Source: SKPT01 sp040905445 (GTDB lineage: Bacteria; Planctomycetota; Phycisphaerae; Phycisphaerales; Phycisphaeraceae). Taken from it: 64,000 nt of DNA. This document shows positions 47,720-55,526 of this stretch, one piece after another. The notes under the pieces are model-generated. The model did not search any database. It was not told where the DNA came from and saw only the letters and a list, made by a program, of their open reading frames with translations. The stretch covers positions 16,708 to 80,707 of the forward strand of contig JBBDRN010000043.1 in assembly GCA_040905445.1 (NCBI GenBank), given 5' to 3'. Position 1 is the stretch's first letter. Each line of letters starts with the position of its first letter. The position numbers and the translations under genes were made by a program.

Positions 47720-48235
47720 CTACATGTCGCCGCGGAAGCGTGTCAACTGCCCGATCAAGGCGTCGCGCACGTAGGGTTCGCCGTCTTCATCATACCCGAG
47801 GCGGTTGTCAAGCGCCGCCTGGAGCTGGCGCTTGAGCGTCGAGAGTTCGGGCTCGAGCAGGTGCGACGGCTCGGCGCGTCGAAAGATCGTCGCCACGTCG
47901 CTGGTGATCTGCGCGTGCATCTGTTCGAGCTGTTCCTGCACGTGCTCGCGGTGGCGCTGCTGCACGATGACGTAGATGTCGGCGTCATAGAGATAGGAGC
48001 GTCCCGTGCGCGTGTTCTGAAAACGGTCGGAGACGACCGACACCTCAACGGGCTGCTCGGCGCGGGCGGCTTCGTCGTCGGCGGCCGCGTCGGCGTGGAC
48101 CTCGGCGGGCCCGCCCATGACGAGGAACAGGCCGGTGATGACGCCACCCTCGAGCGCGAGGACGCCGATGAGGATAAGCAGGGTCTTGAGGGAGACCCTG
48201 GACGGCTTGTTGCTGGTTTCCTGCTGCTCTGCCAT
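47720..48235 (-). CDS. fliL: FliL, stator-associated membrane protein
   Basis: A 171-residue protein with a short cytoplasmic N-terminus (MAEQQETSNKPSRV), one transmembrane helix (LKTLLILIGVLALEGGVITGLF, about 16-38) and a periplasmic FliL domain. The domain contains SYLYDADIYVIVQQRHREHV, a helical EQLEQMHAQITSDVATIFRR and LSTLKRQLQAALDNRLG. FliL forms rings around stators and raises motor torque. It starts 16 bases after the motB stop. The ATG at 48235 is chosen over longer frames because the hydrophobic helix then sits at the usual depth. Confidence 0.88.
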   Translation of the reverse strand: MAEQQETSNKPSRVSLKTLLILIGVLALEGGVITGLFLVMGGPAEVHADAAADDEAARAEQPVEVSVVSDRFQNTRTGRSYLYDADIYVIVQQRHREHVQEQLEQMHAQITSDVATIFRRAEPSHLLEPELSTLKRQLQAALDNRLGYDEDGEPYVRDALIGQLTRFRGDM

Positions 48236-48251
48236 GGTGCTGCCTGGGCTG

Positions 48252-49004
48252 TTATCGGCCTGTGACGGTTTCCGGCTCCGCAAAGTCCTCGACGAGCGCT
48301 TCGAGCACGACCACCTCGACGCGGCGGTTTGGCGCCCGCTGGGCGGCGCCCTGAACGCGGCGAACGAGCGGCTCGCGGTCGGCGTTGGAGACCAGCCGCA
48401 CACGCTCGGTCCGGATGCCCACGTCCTCGCCGGTCAGGTACTGCATGACGGCGCGGGCGCGGCCGTAGCTCAGGCTCCACAGGTCGCCATAACGCGAGCC
48501 GGGCTCACGGGTCTCGCCGGCGTCGGCGTGGCCGCGGAGCTCGATCAGGTTGTTGTACCCGCGCAGTTCGCGGGCGACCTGGCGCAACTGGCGCCGGGCC
48601 TGTTCAGAGAGATCGGCAGAACCGGGCTCGAACGTGATGCGCCCGCCCACGACAAATCGCAGCCCCTCGCGCACGGTCGTCACCTGTATATCGCGGCCTT
48701 CCATGCCGGGGTCGTCGGCGGCGGAGCGGTCGCTTTCGCCGCCCTGCTGCTCGTGCTGCAGGGCTTCGAGCACCTCGATGAGGCTGAGCTTGGGGTCGTC
48801 CTCGGTCGGCAACTTGCCGCCGCCGCCCCGCGCGCCGAAGGCTTCGCGCACGGCTTCGACAAAGACGTCGAAATGGTCCTCTTTCTTGATCTCGGAGAGG
48901 GCGAAGAGCATGATGAAGAACACGAGCAGCAGCGACATCATGTCGCCATAGGTCACGACCCAGGCGGAGGCGCCTTCCTCGGGTTTCTTGGGTCTTCGGG
49001 CCAT
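48252..49004 (-). CDS. motB: MotB, flagellar stator subunit
   Basis: A 250-residue protein. The proton-conducting Asp is D21 in the single transmembrane helix TYGDMMSLLLVFFIMLFAL. A plug/linker region follows, then an OmpA-like peptidoglycan-binding domain from about residue 110 (ITFEPGSADLSEQARRQLRQVA, NNLIELRGHADAGE, LSYGRARAVMQYLTGE, RVRLVSNADREPLV, NRRVEVVVLE). The absence of a PomB-type helix pattern suggests proton use but does not prove it. A palindromic repeat (49027-49050) sits in the 53-base spacer after motA. Confidence 0.94.
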   Translation of the reverse strand: MARRPKKPEEGASAWVVTYGDMMSLLLVFFIMLFALSEIKKEDHFDVFVEAVREAFGARGGGGKLPTEDDPKLSLIEVLEALQHEQQGGESDRSAADDPGMEGRDIQVTTVREGLRFVVGGRITFEPGSADLSEQARRQLRQVARELRGYNNLIELRGHADAGETREPGSRYGDLWSLSYGRARAVMQYLTGEDVGIRTERVRLVSNADREPLVRRVQGAAQRAPNRRVEVVVLEALVEDFAEPETVTGR

Positions 49005-49026
49005 GAGCGGTCAGCGGGGCAAACCC

Positions 49027-49050
49027 GGGGACTGCAATCCGTGGGCTTCG
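49027..49050. repeat. CACGGATTGCAATCCGTG-type palindrome between motA and motB
   Basis: CCGGGGACTGCAATCCGTGG followed by GCTTCGG: the right half is conserved with the family and the left half has diverged. The + strand reads towards GTGGGCTTCGG as in the copy at 62412-62440. Confidence 0.6.
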
Positions 49051-49057
49051 GTCGGGG

Positions 49058-49837
49058 TCACGCGGCTTCCTGCTCGTCGTCGGGGGCGGGACGTTCCGAA
49101 GGCGGCAGGAAGGTGCGGAGCTTCTGCTCGACGATCCGGGGGTTGTCGCCGCTCTGGATGGCCATCACGCCGCGGATGATGATCGTCTTGTAGAGCACCT
49201 CCTCGGCGGAGCGCTGCTGGAGCCGGTCAGACAGCGGCAGCGCGATGGCATTGGCGATGATCACGCCGTAGAGCGTGGTGAGGATGGCGACCGCCATGCC
49301 GGGGCCGAGCTTGGCGGGGTCGTCGAGGTTCACGAGCATGATGACCAGGCCGATGAGCGTCCCGATCATGCCGAAGGAGGGCGCGTACTTGGCGAGGGCT
49401 TCGAGCATGCCGCGGCCGGCTTCGTGTCGGTCGGCGAGGTTGTCGAGCTCGGTGTCCATGATCTGCTCGATGAGCTCGGGGTCGGTGCCGTCGACGGCCA
49501 TCTGGATGCCGCGGACGATGAACGGGTCGTCGATTTCCTTGGTCGTGTTCTCGAGGCTGAGGATGCCGTCGCGGCGGGCGATCTCGGCGTAAGAGACGAG
49601 GTCGTCGATGAGCTTGTCGACGGGCTTGGACTGCGCGAAGAACGCCTTGCGGACGATGCCGACGAAGCCCTTGACGTTCTTGGCGGGGAAGGCGTAGAAG
49701 AGCACGGTGCCGGATGCGCCGATCACGAGGATAATGCTGGGCACGTTGAGGAAAGCTTTTGGCTCACCGCCGGCCAGCAGCGTCCAGATGATCAGCACCC
49801 ACGTGCCGATGAAGCCAAACAGAATCCCCAAGTCCAT
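49058..49837 (-). CDS. motA: MotA, flagellar stator subunit
   Basis: A 259-residue membrane protein with four hydrophobic helices. It starts MDLGILFGFIGTWVLIIWTL; conserved stretches are PSIILVIGASGTVLFYAFPA, DPELIEQIMDTELDNLADRHE, LAKYAPSFGMIGTLIGLVIML and TLYGVIIANAIALPLSDRLQ, including the stator prolines. The large cytoplasmic loop between helices 2 and 3 carries the FliG-contact charges. The ATG at 49837 is chosen over a TTG at 49849; TTGGGG upstream may be its ribosome binding site. The MotA/MotB pair is complete. Confidence 0.94.
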   Translation of the reverse strand: MDLGILFGFIGTWVLIIWTLLAGGEPKAFLNVPSIILVIGASGTVLFYAFPAKNVKGFVGIVRKAFFAQSKPVDKLIDDLVSYAEIARRDGILSLENTTKEIDDPFIVRGIQMAVDGTDPELIEQIMDTELDNLADRHEAGRGMLEALAKYAPSFGMIGTLIGLVIMLVNLDDPAKLGPGMAVAILTTLYGVIIANAIALPLSDRLQQRSAEEVLYKTIIIRGVMAIQSGDNPRIVEQKLRTFLPPSERPAPDDEQEAA

Positions 49838-50016
49838 GACGTACCCCAAGCGCGGCGGATCAAACTCCCCAATAACGGTCTATCGGTCCGCACGGGTGGA
49901 ATGTTTTAAAAGGGTTTCGGGATTGAGGGTTAGGCGCTGTCCGAACGGGGGTGCCCCGGTGGCTGCCCACCAGCGCGCCTCCGCGCCAAAGGCGTTTGGC
50001 CTGGCGAAACCGCGGC

Positions 50017-50214
50017 TCAGTCGAGCGGCAGCAGGCGGCGCAGCGTCTGGCCGTACTCGACGGCGAGCTCGACGACGCGGTCCATCGGTTCCTGGACGAG
50101 GATGTGATCGCCGTTCACGAGCGTGATGGTCGTGTCGGGGTTCGCCTCGACCGTGCGGATGAGCTCGGCGTTGATGACGAAGGCCTTGCCGTTGAGTCGG
50201 TGGACGGTGATCAT
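50017..50214 (-). CDS. flbD: FlbD/SwrD-family flagellar protein
   Basis: A 65-residue protein matching the FlbD family throughout: MITVHRLNGKAFVINAELIR, TVEANPDTTITLVNGDHILV and QEPMDRVVELAVEYGQTLRR. In Bacillus the orthologous SwrD raises motor torque and lies in the same place, between the hook gene and the stator genes. It is the usual family length, with the start at 50214. Confidence 0.9.
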   Translation of the reverse strand: MITVHRLNGKAFVINAELIRTVEANPDTTITLVNGDHILVQEPMDRVVELAVEYGQTLRRLLPLD

Positions 50215-50289
50215 CGTTCAGGTGGTGCGGGGTCGCGCCGCGTGGGTGCGGCGGCTAAACGTGGTGTTGATCTATGGCTACGCCACGGG

Positions 50290-51993
50290 TTATCGGCCGA
50301 TCTGCATGAGCTCCTGCAGGAGGCGGTCGCTGGTGGTAAGCACGCGTGAGTTGGCGCTGAAGCCGGTGGTGGCGCGGACCATGTCGATGAACTCGTGGGC
50401 GAGGTCGACGTTGGCCATTTCGAGGGTGCGTCCGATAAGCCGACCCGTGCCGCCGCTACCGGGGGTGGTGATGCCGGCGGCCCCGCTGTTGGCGGTGGCG
50501 CGGAAGAGGTTGGCGCCGACCTCCTCGAGACCCTGGCTGTTGGTGAAGGTGGCGACGGCGACCTGGCCGAGGTCGCGGCGCAGGCCGTTGCTGAAGATGC
50601 CGTTGATGACGCCGTCCTGGCTGATGTCGAAGTCGGTGAGGGTGCCGATGCCGGAGCCGTCACGGTCGATGGAGGCGACGGAGCTGGTGCCGCTGGCGAG
50701 GGCGGACAGGCCCTCGCTCCCGCCGGTGAAGTCGAGGTTGATGGTCTGAGGGGTGACGGCGCCGGTGCCGGTGCGGAGGATGCTGAAGGCGTCGTCGGAG
50801 GCGTTGGTGAAGGCGCCCTGGTTGTTGAAGCTCATGATGCCCGAGCCCATGTGCCGGCTGAGGGCCTGGTGGTCGTTGGACTGGAGGTAGTACTGCCAGG
50901 CGGTGCCGGTGTCGTCCTTGGCGTCGAGGGCGATGGTCAGGTCGAGCGTCATCTCGTTGCCGAGGCTGTCGAAGGCGATGAAGGTGGTGCGTGTGGACTC
51001 GCCGGTGGCCTCCTGCTGCTCGGAAAAGTTCAGCGGGGAGGTGGGGCTGCCGCCGGCGTTGATGAGCAGGTCGCTGCCGGTCAGCCCCAGGTGGTTGGCG
51101 CTGCCGGTGTTGCCCTCGACGCTCATGACGCCGGCGGTGACGCTGACGCCGCCGCTGACTTCCTCGGCGATGCCGAGCGCGCTGGAGAGGAAGGCCATGA
51201 AGTCGCCGAGCGTCTCGCCGAAGGCGTCGCTGCCGGTGGTGTCGGCGTTGTTGATTTCGAAAGTGCGATCGGGGAGGGTGGCTCCGCCGCGGGTCGCGCC
51301 GCTGACGGTGATGACGTCGCCGATCGTGAAGGGTTGATCGCCGGCGGCGTTGTGGATGTCGGCGAGGTCGGTGGCGGCATTGGCGAAGGTGGTGAGGGTG
51401 GCGTCGTCGTACATGACGTTCGACTCGATGAGGGTCGCCTGCGTGGCGAGATCGCCGCCGGCGTCGAGGACGCCGGCGAAGCGCACGTTGGAGGTGGCCT
51501 CGGCGATGGTCATGGCGCCGACGGGGATGTTGATGGTCTGCAGGCCGCCCTGCTGGAGCTGGAAGTTGCCGTCGATGCCGAAGCCCTGGACGAGCGCGCC
51601 GCTGGGGTTGACGAGGTTGAAGTCGCTATCGAGGCTGAAGTTGCCGGCGCGGGCGTAGCGTTGCTCGCCGCCGGCGTCGACCACGAAGAAGCCGTTGCCC
51701 TCCATGGCCATGTCGGTGCTCTTGCCGGTGGATTCAAGGGCGCCGGCGCTGAAGTCGCGGACGGCGCCGAAGCGCGTGCCGAGGCCGATCTGCGCGGGGT
51801 TGGAGCCGCCCCACTCATCGCTGGGCGCGGTGCCGGAGGCGAGCGTCTGGGAGATGAGGGTCTCGAACTCGGCGCGGCTGCGCTTGTAGCCGGCGGTGTT
51901 GACGTTGGCGATGTTGTTGCCGGTGACGGCGAGCATGGTCGAGTGGGCCTTGAGGCCGCTCAAGCCGGTGTAGAGTGCAGTGTTCAAGCCCAT
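50290..51993 (-). CDS. flgE: FlgE, flagellar hook protein
   Basis: A 567-residue rod/hook family protein. The N-terminal coiled segment starts MGLNTALYTGLSGLKAHSTM and LAVTGNNIANVNTAGYKRSR, followed by FxVVDAGGEQRYARAGNFSLD and LVQGFGIDGN. The C-terminal coil has the matching NxVDLAHEFIDMVRATTGFSANSRVLTTSD-type block and ends LLQELMQIGR. The large central part (about 170-480) is the surface-exposed hook domain D2/D3. Size fits FlgE rather than FlgF or FlgG. GGAACG precedes the ATG at 51993. Confidence 0.92.
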   Translation of the reverse strand: MGLNTALYTGLSGLKAHSTMLAVTGNNIANVNTAGYKRSRAEFETLISQTLASGTAPSDEWGGSNPAQIGLGTRFGAVRDFSAGALESTGKSTDMAMEGNGFFVVDAGGEQRYARAGNFSLDSDFNLVNPSGALVQGFGIDGNFQLQQGGLQTINIPVGAMTIAEATSNVRFAGVLDAGGDLATQATLIESNVMYDDATLTTFANAATDLADIHNAAGDQPFTIGDVITVSGATRGGATLPDRTFEINNADTTGSDAFGETLGDFMAFLSSALGIAEEVSGGVSVTAGVMSVEGNTGSANHLGLTGSDLLINAGGSPTSPLNFSEQQEATGESTRTTFIAFDSLGNEMTLDLTIALDAKDDTGTAWQYYLQSNDHQALSRHMGSGIMSFNNQGAFTNASDDAFSILRTGTGAVTPQTINLDFTGGSEGLSALASGTSSVASIDRDGSGIGTLTDFDISQDGVINGIFSNGLRRDLGQVAVATFTNSQGLEEVGANLFRATANSGAAGITTPGSGGTGRLIGRTLEMANVDLAHEFIDMVRATTGFSANSRVLTTSDRLLQELMQIGR

Positions 51994-52023
51994 GGTGACG
52001 TTCCATTCAAAGGGTTGGCGTTG

Positions 52024-52335
52024 TTATTGGTGCTCGGCGCCGGGCCGCGGGCGCTCGGCGAGGCCGCGCAGCGAGACGTTGTCGATGGCGTCGATGCCGC
52101 TGAGCGCGGCGAGCGGGCCGGTGCTGCGCTTCGCGGCAGCGGGTGGCGCGTCGGCTTCCGCGGGCCCGGCCGGCGCGTCGTCCTCGACACTCGCGCCGGC
52201 GCCAGCCTCAGCGAGGAGGGCGGCGAAGTCCTGCTGCTCGATCGGCGGTACCGCCGGCCGCGACGGCGCGGGCGTGCCCACGGGGCGGACAGCCGGCTCG
52301 AGCATTCGCAGCAGTGTGTTCGCGTCATGGGTCAT
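52024..52335 (-). CDS. Small unknown protein between flgD and flgE
   Basis: A 103-residue Pro/Ala-rich protein: MTHDANTLLRMLEPAVRPVG, PIEQQDFAALLAEAG, then a low-complexity acidic part and LAALSGIDAIDNVSLRGLAE. In many flagellar clusters this position holds a small 'flagellar operon protein' (TIGR02530 type) whose N-terminal PxxxxxxxFAxLLxE pattern is echoed here. The conserved C-terminal half of that family (FSxHAxxRLxxRGI) is not visible. It may be a degenerate relative or an unrelated short gene; the start and even the coding status are moderately certain. Confidence 0.5.
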   Translation of the reverse strand: MTHDANTLLRMLEPAVRPVGTPAPSRPAVPPIEQQDFAALLAEAGAGASVEDDAPAGPAEADAPPAAAKRSTGPLAALSGIDAIDNVSLRGLAERPRPGAEHQ

Positions 52336-52379
52336 GGCGGCGGACTAACGTGGGCGGGCGAGTCAGAGAAACGCGCGGG

Positions 52380-52829
52380 TCAGGTTTCCGTCGGCTGCGT
52401 CGGATTCATCACGCGCTCGACCCCGCCCATCGGCAGGCTCTTGCCGGTGTCCAGCTCGAGGACCGCGCGGCCTTCGACGACGCGCACGGCCGTGACGAGC
52501 CCGGCGATGCGGTCGTTCTCCGGCGTGATGCCCTCGACCATGCGGCCGATCATCCCGCCCGCCTGCGTGAGCTCGTTCTGCATGACGAGGTCCTGGAGCT
52601 GCGCCTGCAGGGTCGTCTGGCTCTCGATGTTGCGCAGGCTGGAGATCTGCTCGAGGATCTGCTGCGAGTCGTTGGGCTCGAAGGGGTCCTGCGTCGTGAG
52701 CTCGGTGACGAGGACGCGGATGAAGTCGCTGCTGCTCATCTCCCCGAACGGGTTGCGCCCCGCGACCTGGCTTGCCGCGTCGGGGCGGTTCTGTGCGCCG
52801 GTCGCGGCGCTGGAGATCATGCTGGTCAT
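52380..52829 (-). CDS. flgD: FlgD, hook-cap assembly protein (short form)
   Basis: A 149-residue protein. The N-terminal export and assembly region is well conserved: MSSSDFIRVLVTELTTQDPF, EPNDSQQILEQISSLRNIES and QAQLQDLVMQNELTQAGGMIGRMVEGI. The C-terminal part (IAGLVTAVRVVEGRAVLELD) is short and lacks the full FnIII/tudor domains of enteric FlgD (about 230 residues), as in several other phyla. FlgD caps the growing hook. A GCGAAGCCGCGAGCGGC palindrome lies upstream in the fliK-flgD spacer (about 52853-52871). Confidence 0.88.
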   Translation of the reverse strand: MTSMISSAATGAQNRPDAASQVAGRNPFGEMSSSDFIRVLVTELTTQDPFEPNDSQQILEQISSLRNIESQTTLQAQLQDLVMQNELTQAGGMIGRMVEGITPENDRIAGLVTAVRVVEGRAVLELDTGKSLPMGGVERVMNPTQPTET

Positions 52830-52852
52830 GGGGTGCCTTTCTAGTCGTGGGT

Positions 52853-52871
52853 TCGCGAAGCCGCGAGCGGC
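52853..52871. repeat. GCGAAGCCGCGAGCGGC palindrome after fliK
   Basis: GCGAAGCCGCGAGCGGCT directly next to the fliK stop codon. Other copies are at about 44925-44941 (after fliP) and 55495-55513 (after fliI). All three lie at 3' ends of genes in this operon. Confidence 0.8.
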
Positions 52872-54227
52872 TCAGCCAAGCTCATTGAGCAGTTCATCGA
52901 AGCGGTCGCCGGCCGTCGCGCGCCGGTCGTCGGGTGGATCATCGTCACGGTGGCCGCCCTGCTGCTGGGCGTACTCGCCGCGGCTGCGCCCGTCGGTGGG
53001 CGACTGCTCCGCCTGGGACTGCGCCTGGCCGGGCGACTGCGGCGAGTTGACGGTCTGGACGCTCAAGCGATCGACCTGCAGGCCCTGGCCTTCGAGGCCC
53101 TGGCGCAACTGGCCGAGCTGCTGGTGAAGCATGGCGCGGGCGCTGTCGGTCTGCGTGTGGAGCTGGGCGCTGACGCGCGAGCCTTGGACACTGAGCTCGA
53201 TGCGCACCGTGCCAAGCTCCGGCGGCGTGAGTCGCAAGGTGACGGCCCCGTTGTTCTGCTGAATGGCGGACTGCAGGCCCCGGGCGAGGCGCGCGGTGTT
53301 GAGCGCGCCCGCGTCGGCGGCGGGGGCAGGCGTCGCGGGCGCGGGTGGGTTGAACGTAAAGGAGCCGCTGCCGGATTGACCCTGGCCCTGACCCGGCTGG
53401 TTGCCGGCCGTGTCCTGGCCGACGTCGCCGGCGAGGGTGGCGATCACCGCGGCAGAGGGGCCAGGCAGCCCGGGTGGGGACTGCATCGGCGCGTCGCCGG
53501 TCGCGGGGGCCGGCTGCGGCTGCGCGGCTGCGGCCATCGTGGTGCTGGCAGGGGCCGCGATAGACGCGGCAGGGGTGGCGGGGGTGGCGGGGGTGGCGGG
53601 CGTGGCGGACGTAGCGGACGTGGCAGGCGTGGTAGGGGTGGCGGGGGTGAGTTTGGCGAGGGCGTCGGCGATGGATGGCTGGCCGTTGGCGCCCGCCGCA
53701 GCCTTGCCCTCGGCGACGGCGGTGGCGCTCGCGCTCAGCTTGTCCAGCGGCGCGCCGTCCGGCTGCAGCTTGCGCTGCGCCGCGGCCGCGACCTCGGCGA
53801 GCTTCGCCAGCGCGTCGGCGGCATGGGCCGCCGCCTCCGGCGACGCCGCGCCTCCGGGACGATCCGCCGCCAAGGGTGTGGATGCGCCATCCACCTGGGT
53901 CTGCCCGGCGGCAGACTGGGCCGTGGTGGCATCCTTCTCACCCTCCGCCGCCTCGCCGTCGCTCGTCGCGTCGGGCACGTCCCCGGTCCGGGGCTGGTCG
54001 TCCGCCTCGCGCGATGAGGCGTCCTCGCGCGCTTTCGAAGCCTTCTGCTCGTCGTGGCGGTGCGTCGGCACATCGTCATCCGCGGCGGCGGCGCGCTCCG
54101 CGCGGCCCGCTTTCGGCTGACGATTCTCACGCCGCAACGCGTCGGCAAAGCCGTCGTCCGCGGCGCGGCGCGGTGATGCGCCGCCGGGCGGTTCGCGCAG
54201 CTCGAACTGTGGGAGCAGCTCGATCAC
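52872..54227 (-). CDS. fliK: FliK, hook-length control protein
   Basis: A 451-residue protein. The first 300 residues are a disordered Ala/Pro/Thr/Asp region typical of the FliK ruler. It includes about eight ATPATPATP-type triplets from the 9-base minisatellite (DNA about 53568-53650). The C-terminal Flg_hook domain is clear: GAVTLRLTPPELGTVRIELS, VQGSRVSAQLHTQTDSARAM and LHQQLGQLRQGLEGQGLQVD, the part that contacts FlhB. Length of the ruler region could change by minisatellite slippage. The ATG overlaps the stop of the MotE-like gene (ATGA). Confidence 0.88.
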   Translation of the reverse strand: MIELLPQFELREPPGGASPRRAADDGFADALRRENRQPKAGRAERAAAADDDVPTHRHDEQKASKAREDASSREADDQPRTGDVPDATSDGEAAEGEKDATTAQSAAGQTQVDGASTPLAADRPGGAASPEAAAHAADALAKLAEVAAAAQRKLQPDGAPLDKLSASATAVAEGKAAAGANGQPSIADALAKLTPATPTTPATSATSATPATPATPATPAASIAAPASTTMAAAAQPQPAPATGDAPMQSPPGLPGPSAAVIATLAGDVGQDTAGNQPGQGQGQSGSGSFTFNPPAPATPAPAADAGALNTARLARGLQSAIQQNNGAVTLRLTPPELGTVRIELSVQGSRVSAQLHTQTDSARAMLHQQLGQLRQGLEGQGLQVDRLSVQTVNSPQSPGQAQSQAEQSPTDGRSRGEYAQQQGGHRDDDPPDDRRATAGDRFDELLNELG

Positions 54228-54952
54228 GTATCGTCCTCTCCTCGCTCGCCGGCGAGCGCCTCGAGCGGGTCGACGCCGCGGCGGCGAAGGCGTTCGATGA
54301 GCTCGGTGGCCTGCTCGATCTCCTGCGGGGTGTCCTGGAACTGCTGGAGCACGCGGCCGGCGAGGCGCAACTGCATCGCCGCGAGGTAGTCGACGACCTG
54401 CTGCGTCTGGCCCTGGTCCATGAGCGACTGGAACATCTGCTTGGTCTGGTCCGGCCGGAGCTGCTCGTACATCCGCACCGCCTGCTGGAAATCCTCGTCC
54501 TCGCGCAGCCGCTGCTCGCGCTCGAGCGCCTGGGCGAACGCCTCTCGCTCGGCGGCAAGGTCGGCCCGCTCCCGGGCGAGCAGGCCCTGCGCCCGCTCGA
54601 TCTGTCGGCGAAGGTCCGCCGTCTCGCGCTGAACCCGCTCGACGCGATGCTGTCCCAGCTCGTCCACGCGCTGGGCGACGTCCAGGCGGTCACGCAGCGT
54701 GCGCGGCCCGTCCGAGACCCGCTCGAGGTAAGCCTGCTCCCCCGCCTGCGCCTCGCGCTGCGCCTGCTCCCCCTGGGCGTCGGCCAGGGCCTGTTGCTCC
54801 TCTTCGATGGTCATGGTGAACATGTCGACCACGCGCCGGACGCGGTCGACTGTCAGGCGGTCGGTCGCGCCCAGCCAGGCCAGGAATGCGCCGCCCGCGA
54901 GCAGATGCACGACGATGAGCAGGAGGATGGCAACGGCGGCGGCGCGGATCAT
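54224..54952 (-). CDS. MotE/YlxF-like membrane-anchored coiled-coil protein
   Basis: A 242-residue protein with one N-terminal transmembrane helix (AAAVAILLLIVVHLLAGGAFLAW), a long charged coiled coil (about 47-165, rich in EQQALADAQGEQAQ- and RRQIERAQGLLARERADLAA-type heptads) and a C-terminal MgtE_N-like bundle (AVRMYEQLRPDQTKQMFQSL; VDYLAAMQLRLAGRVLQQF). This build and its place between fliJ and fliK match MotE/YlxF, which in other bacteria chaperones or stabilises the motor periplasmic parts. It is coupled by ATGA overlaps to both fliJ and fliK. Confidence 0.75.
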   Translation of the reverse strand: MIRAAAVAILLLIVVHLLAGGAFLAWLGATDRLTVDRVRRVVDMFTMTIEEEQQALADAQGEQAQREAQAGEQAYLERVSDGPRTLRDRLDVAQRVDELGQHRVERVQRETADLRRQIERAQGLLARERADLAAEREAFAQALEREQRLREDEDFQQAVRMYEQLRPDQTKQMFQSLMDQGQTQQVVDYLAAMQLRLAGRVLQQFQDTPQEIEQATELIERLRRRGVDPLEALAGERGEDDT

Positions 54953-55413
54953 GGCGTCGCCTCCCCGATTGCCGCGTTGCGGGTGTGGCCCTGCATCGCC
55001 AGCTCATCGAGCTCGCGCTGCTCGCGCCGCTGCTGCTCGGCGCGCCACGCCGCCTCGTGACGGTCGCGCAGCAGTTCCATGGCCTTGCGCTGCCGCGTGG
55101 CCTGCATGAGGCGCTCGCGGGCGGCGTGGACCTCGCGGTCGACGCCGGCGAGCTGGTGGACGAGCTGCTGGGCGCGGATGGTCGTGTGGTTGCTGTAGCG
55201 CGCGAACTCGCCGACGCGGTCGAGATCGACGCGGCCGACGAGCGCGTCGCCGAGATGGCGCTTGGACTCGCGGATCGTGGTCTGCATCGCTTCGAGCTGC
55301 TCGCGCAGGCCGTTGTACCGGCGCAGGTGCGCCGCGAGGTCGCGCTTGCGCTCATCCTCGAACCGCTGGCGCTGGGCGAGCACGGCGGTGTATTTGAAGC
55401 GGAACCTGGGCAT
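54949..55413 (-). CDS. fliJ: FliJ, flagellar export chaperone-escort
   Basis: A 154-residue, almost wholly coiled-coil protein (FRFKYTAVLAQRQRFEDERK, REQLEAMQTTIRESKRHLGD, LAGVDREVHAARERLMQATR). FliJ forms the central stalk of the FliI ATPase ring; size and location after fliI support the assignment even though sequence identity in this family is low. The ATG at 55413 opens MPRFRFKYTAVL, the usual FxFxLxxVLxxR start. A repeat-containing 113-base spacer separates it from fliI. Confidence 0.85.
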   Translation of the reverse strand: MPRFRFKYTAVLAQRQRFEDERKRDLAAHLRRYNGLREQLEAMQTTIRESKRHLGDALVGRVDLDRVGEFARYSNHTTIRAQQLVHQLAGVDREVHAARERLMQATRQRKAMELLRDRHEAAWRAEQQRREQRELDELAMQGHTRNAAIGEATP

Positions 55414-55494
55414 GGTTGATCAACAGAAGGTGAAGCGGTGGTGCGGCGGGCTCGTCATGGTTGGGTCGAGGCGTTGCATGCGTGGGTGAGGATC

Positions 55495-55513
55495 TGCGAA
55501 GCCGCGAGCGGCT
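55495..55513. repeat. GCGAAGCCGCGAGCGGC palindrome after fliI
   Basis: TGCGAAGCCGCGAGCGGCTG just past the fliI stop, in the fliI-fliJ spacer. It is identical in its core to the copy after fliK. Confidence 0.8.
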
Positions 55514-55526
55514 GGTTCGATGCGTG

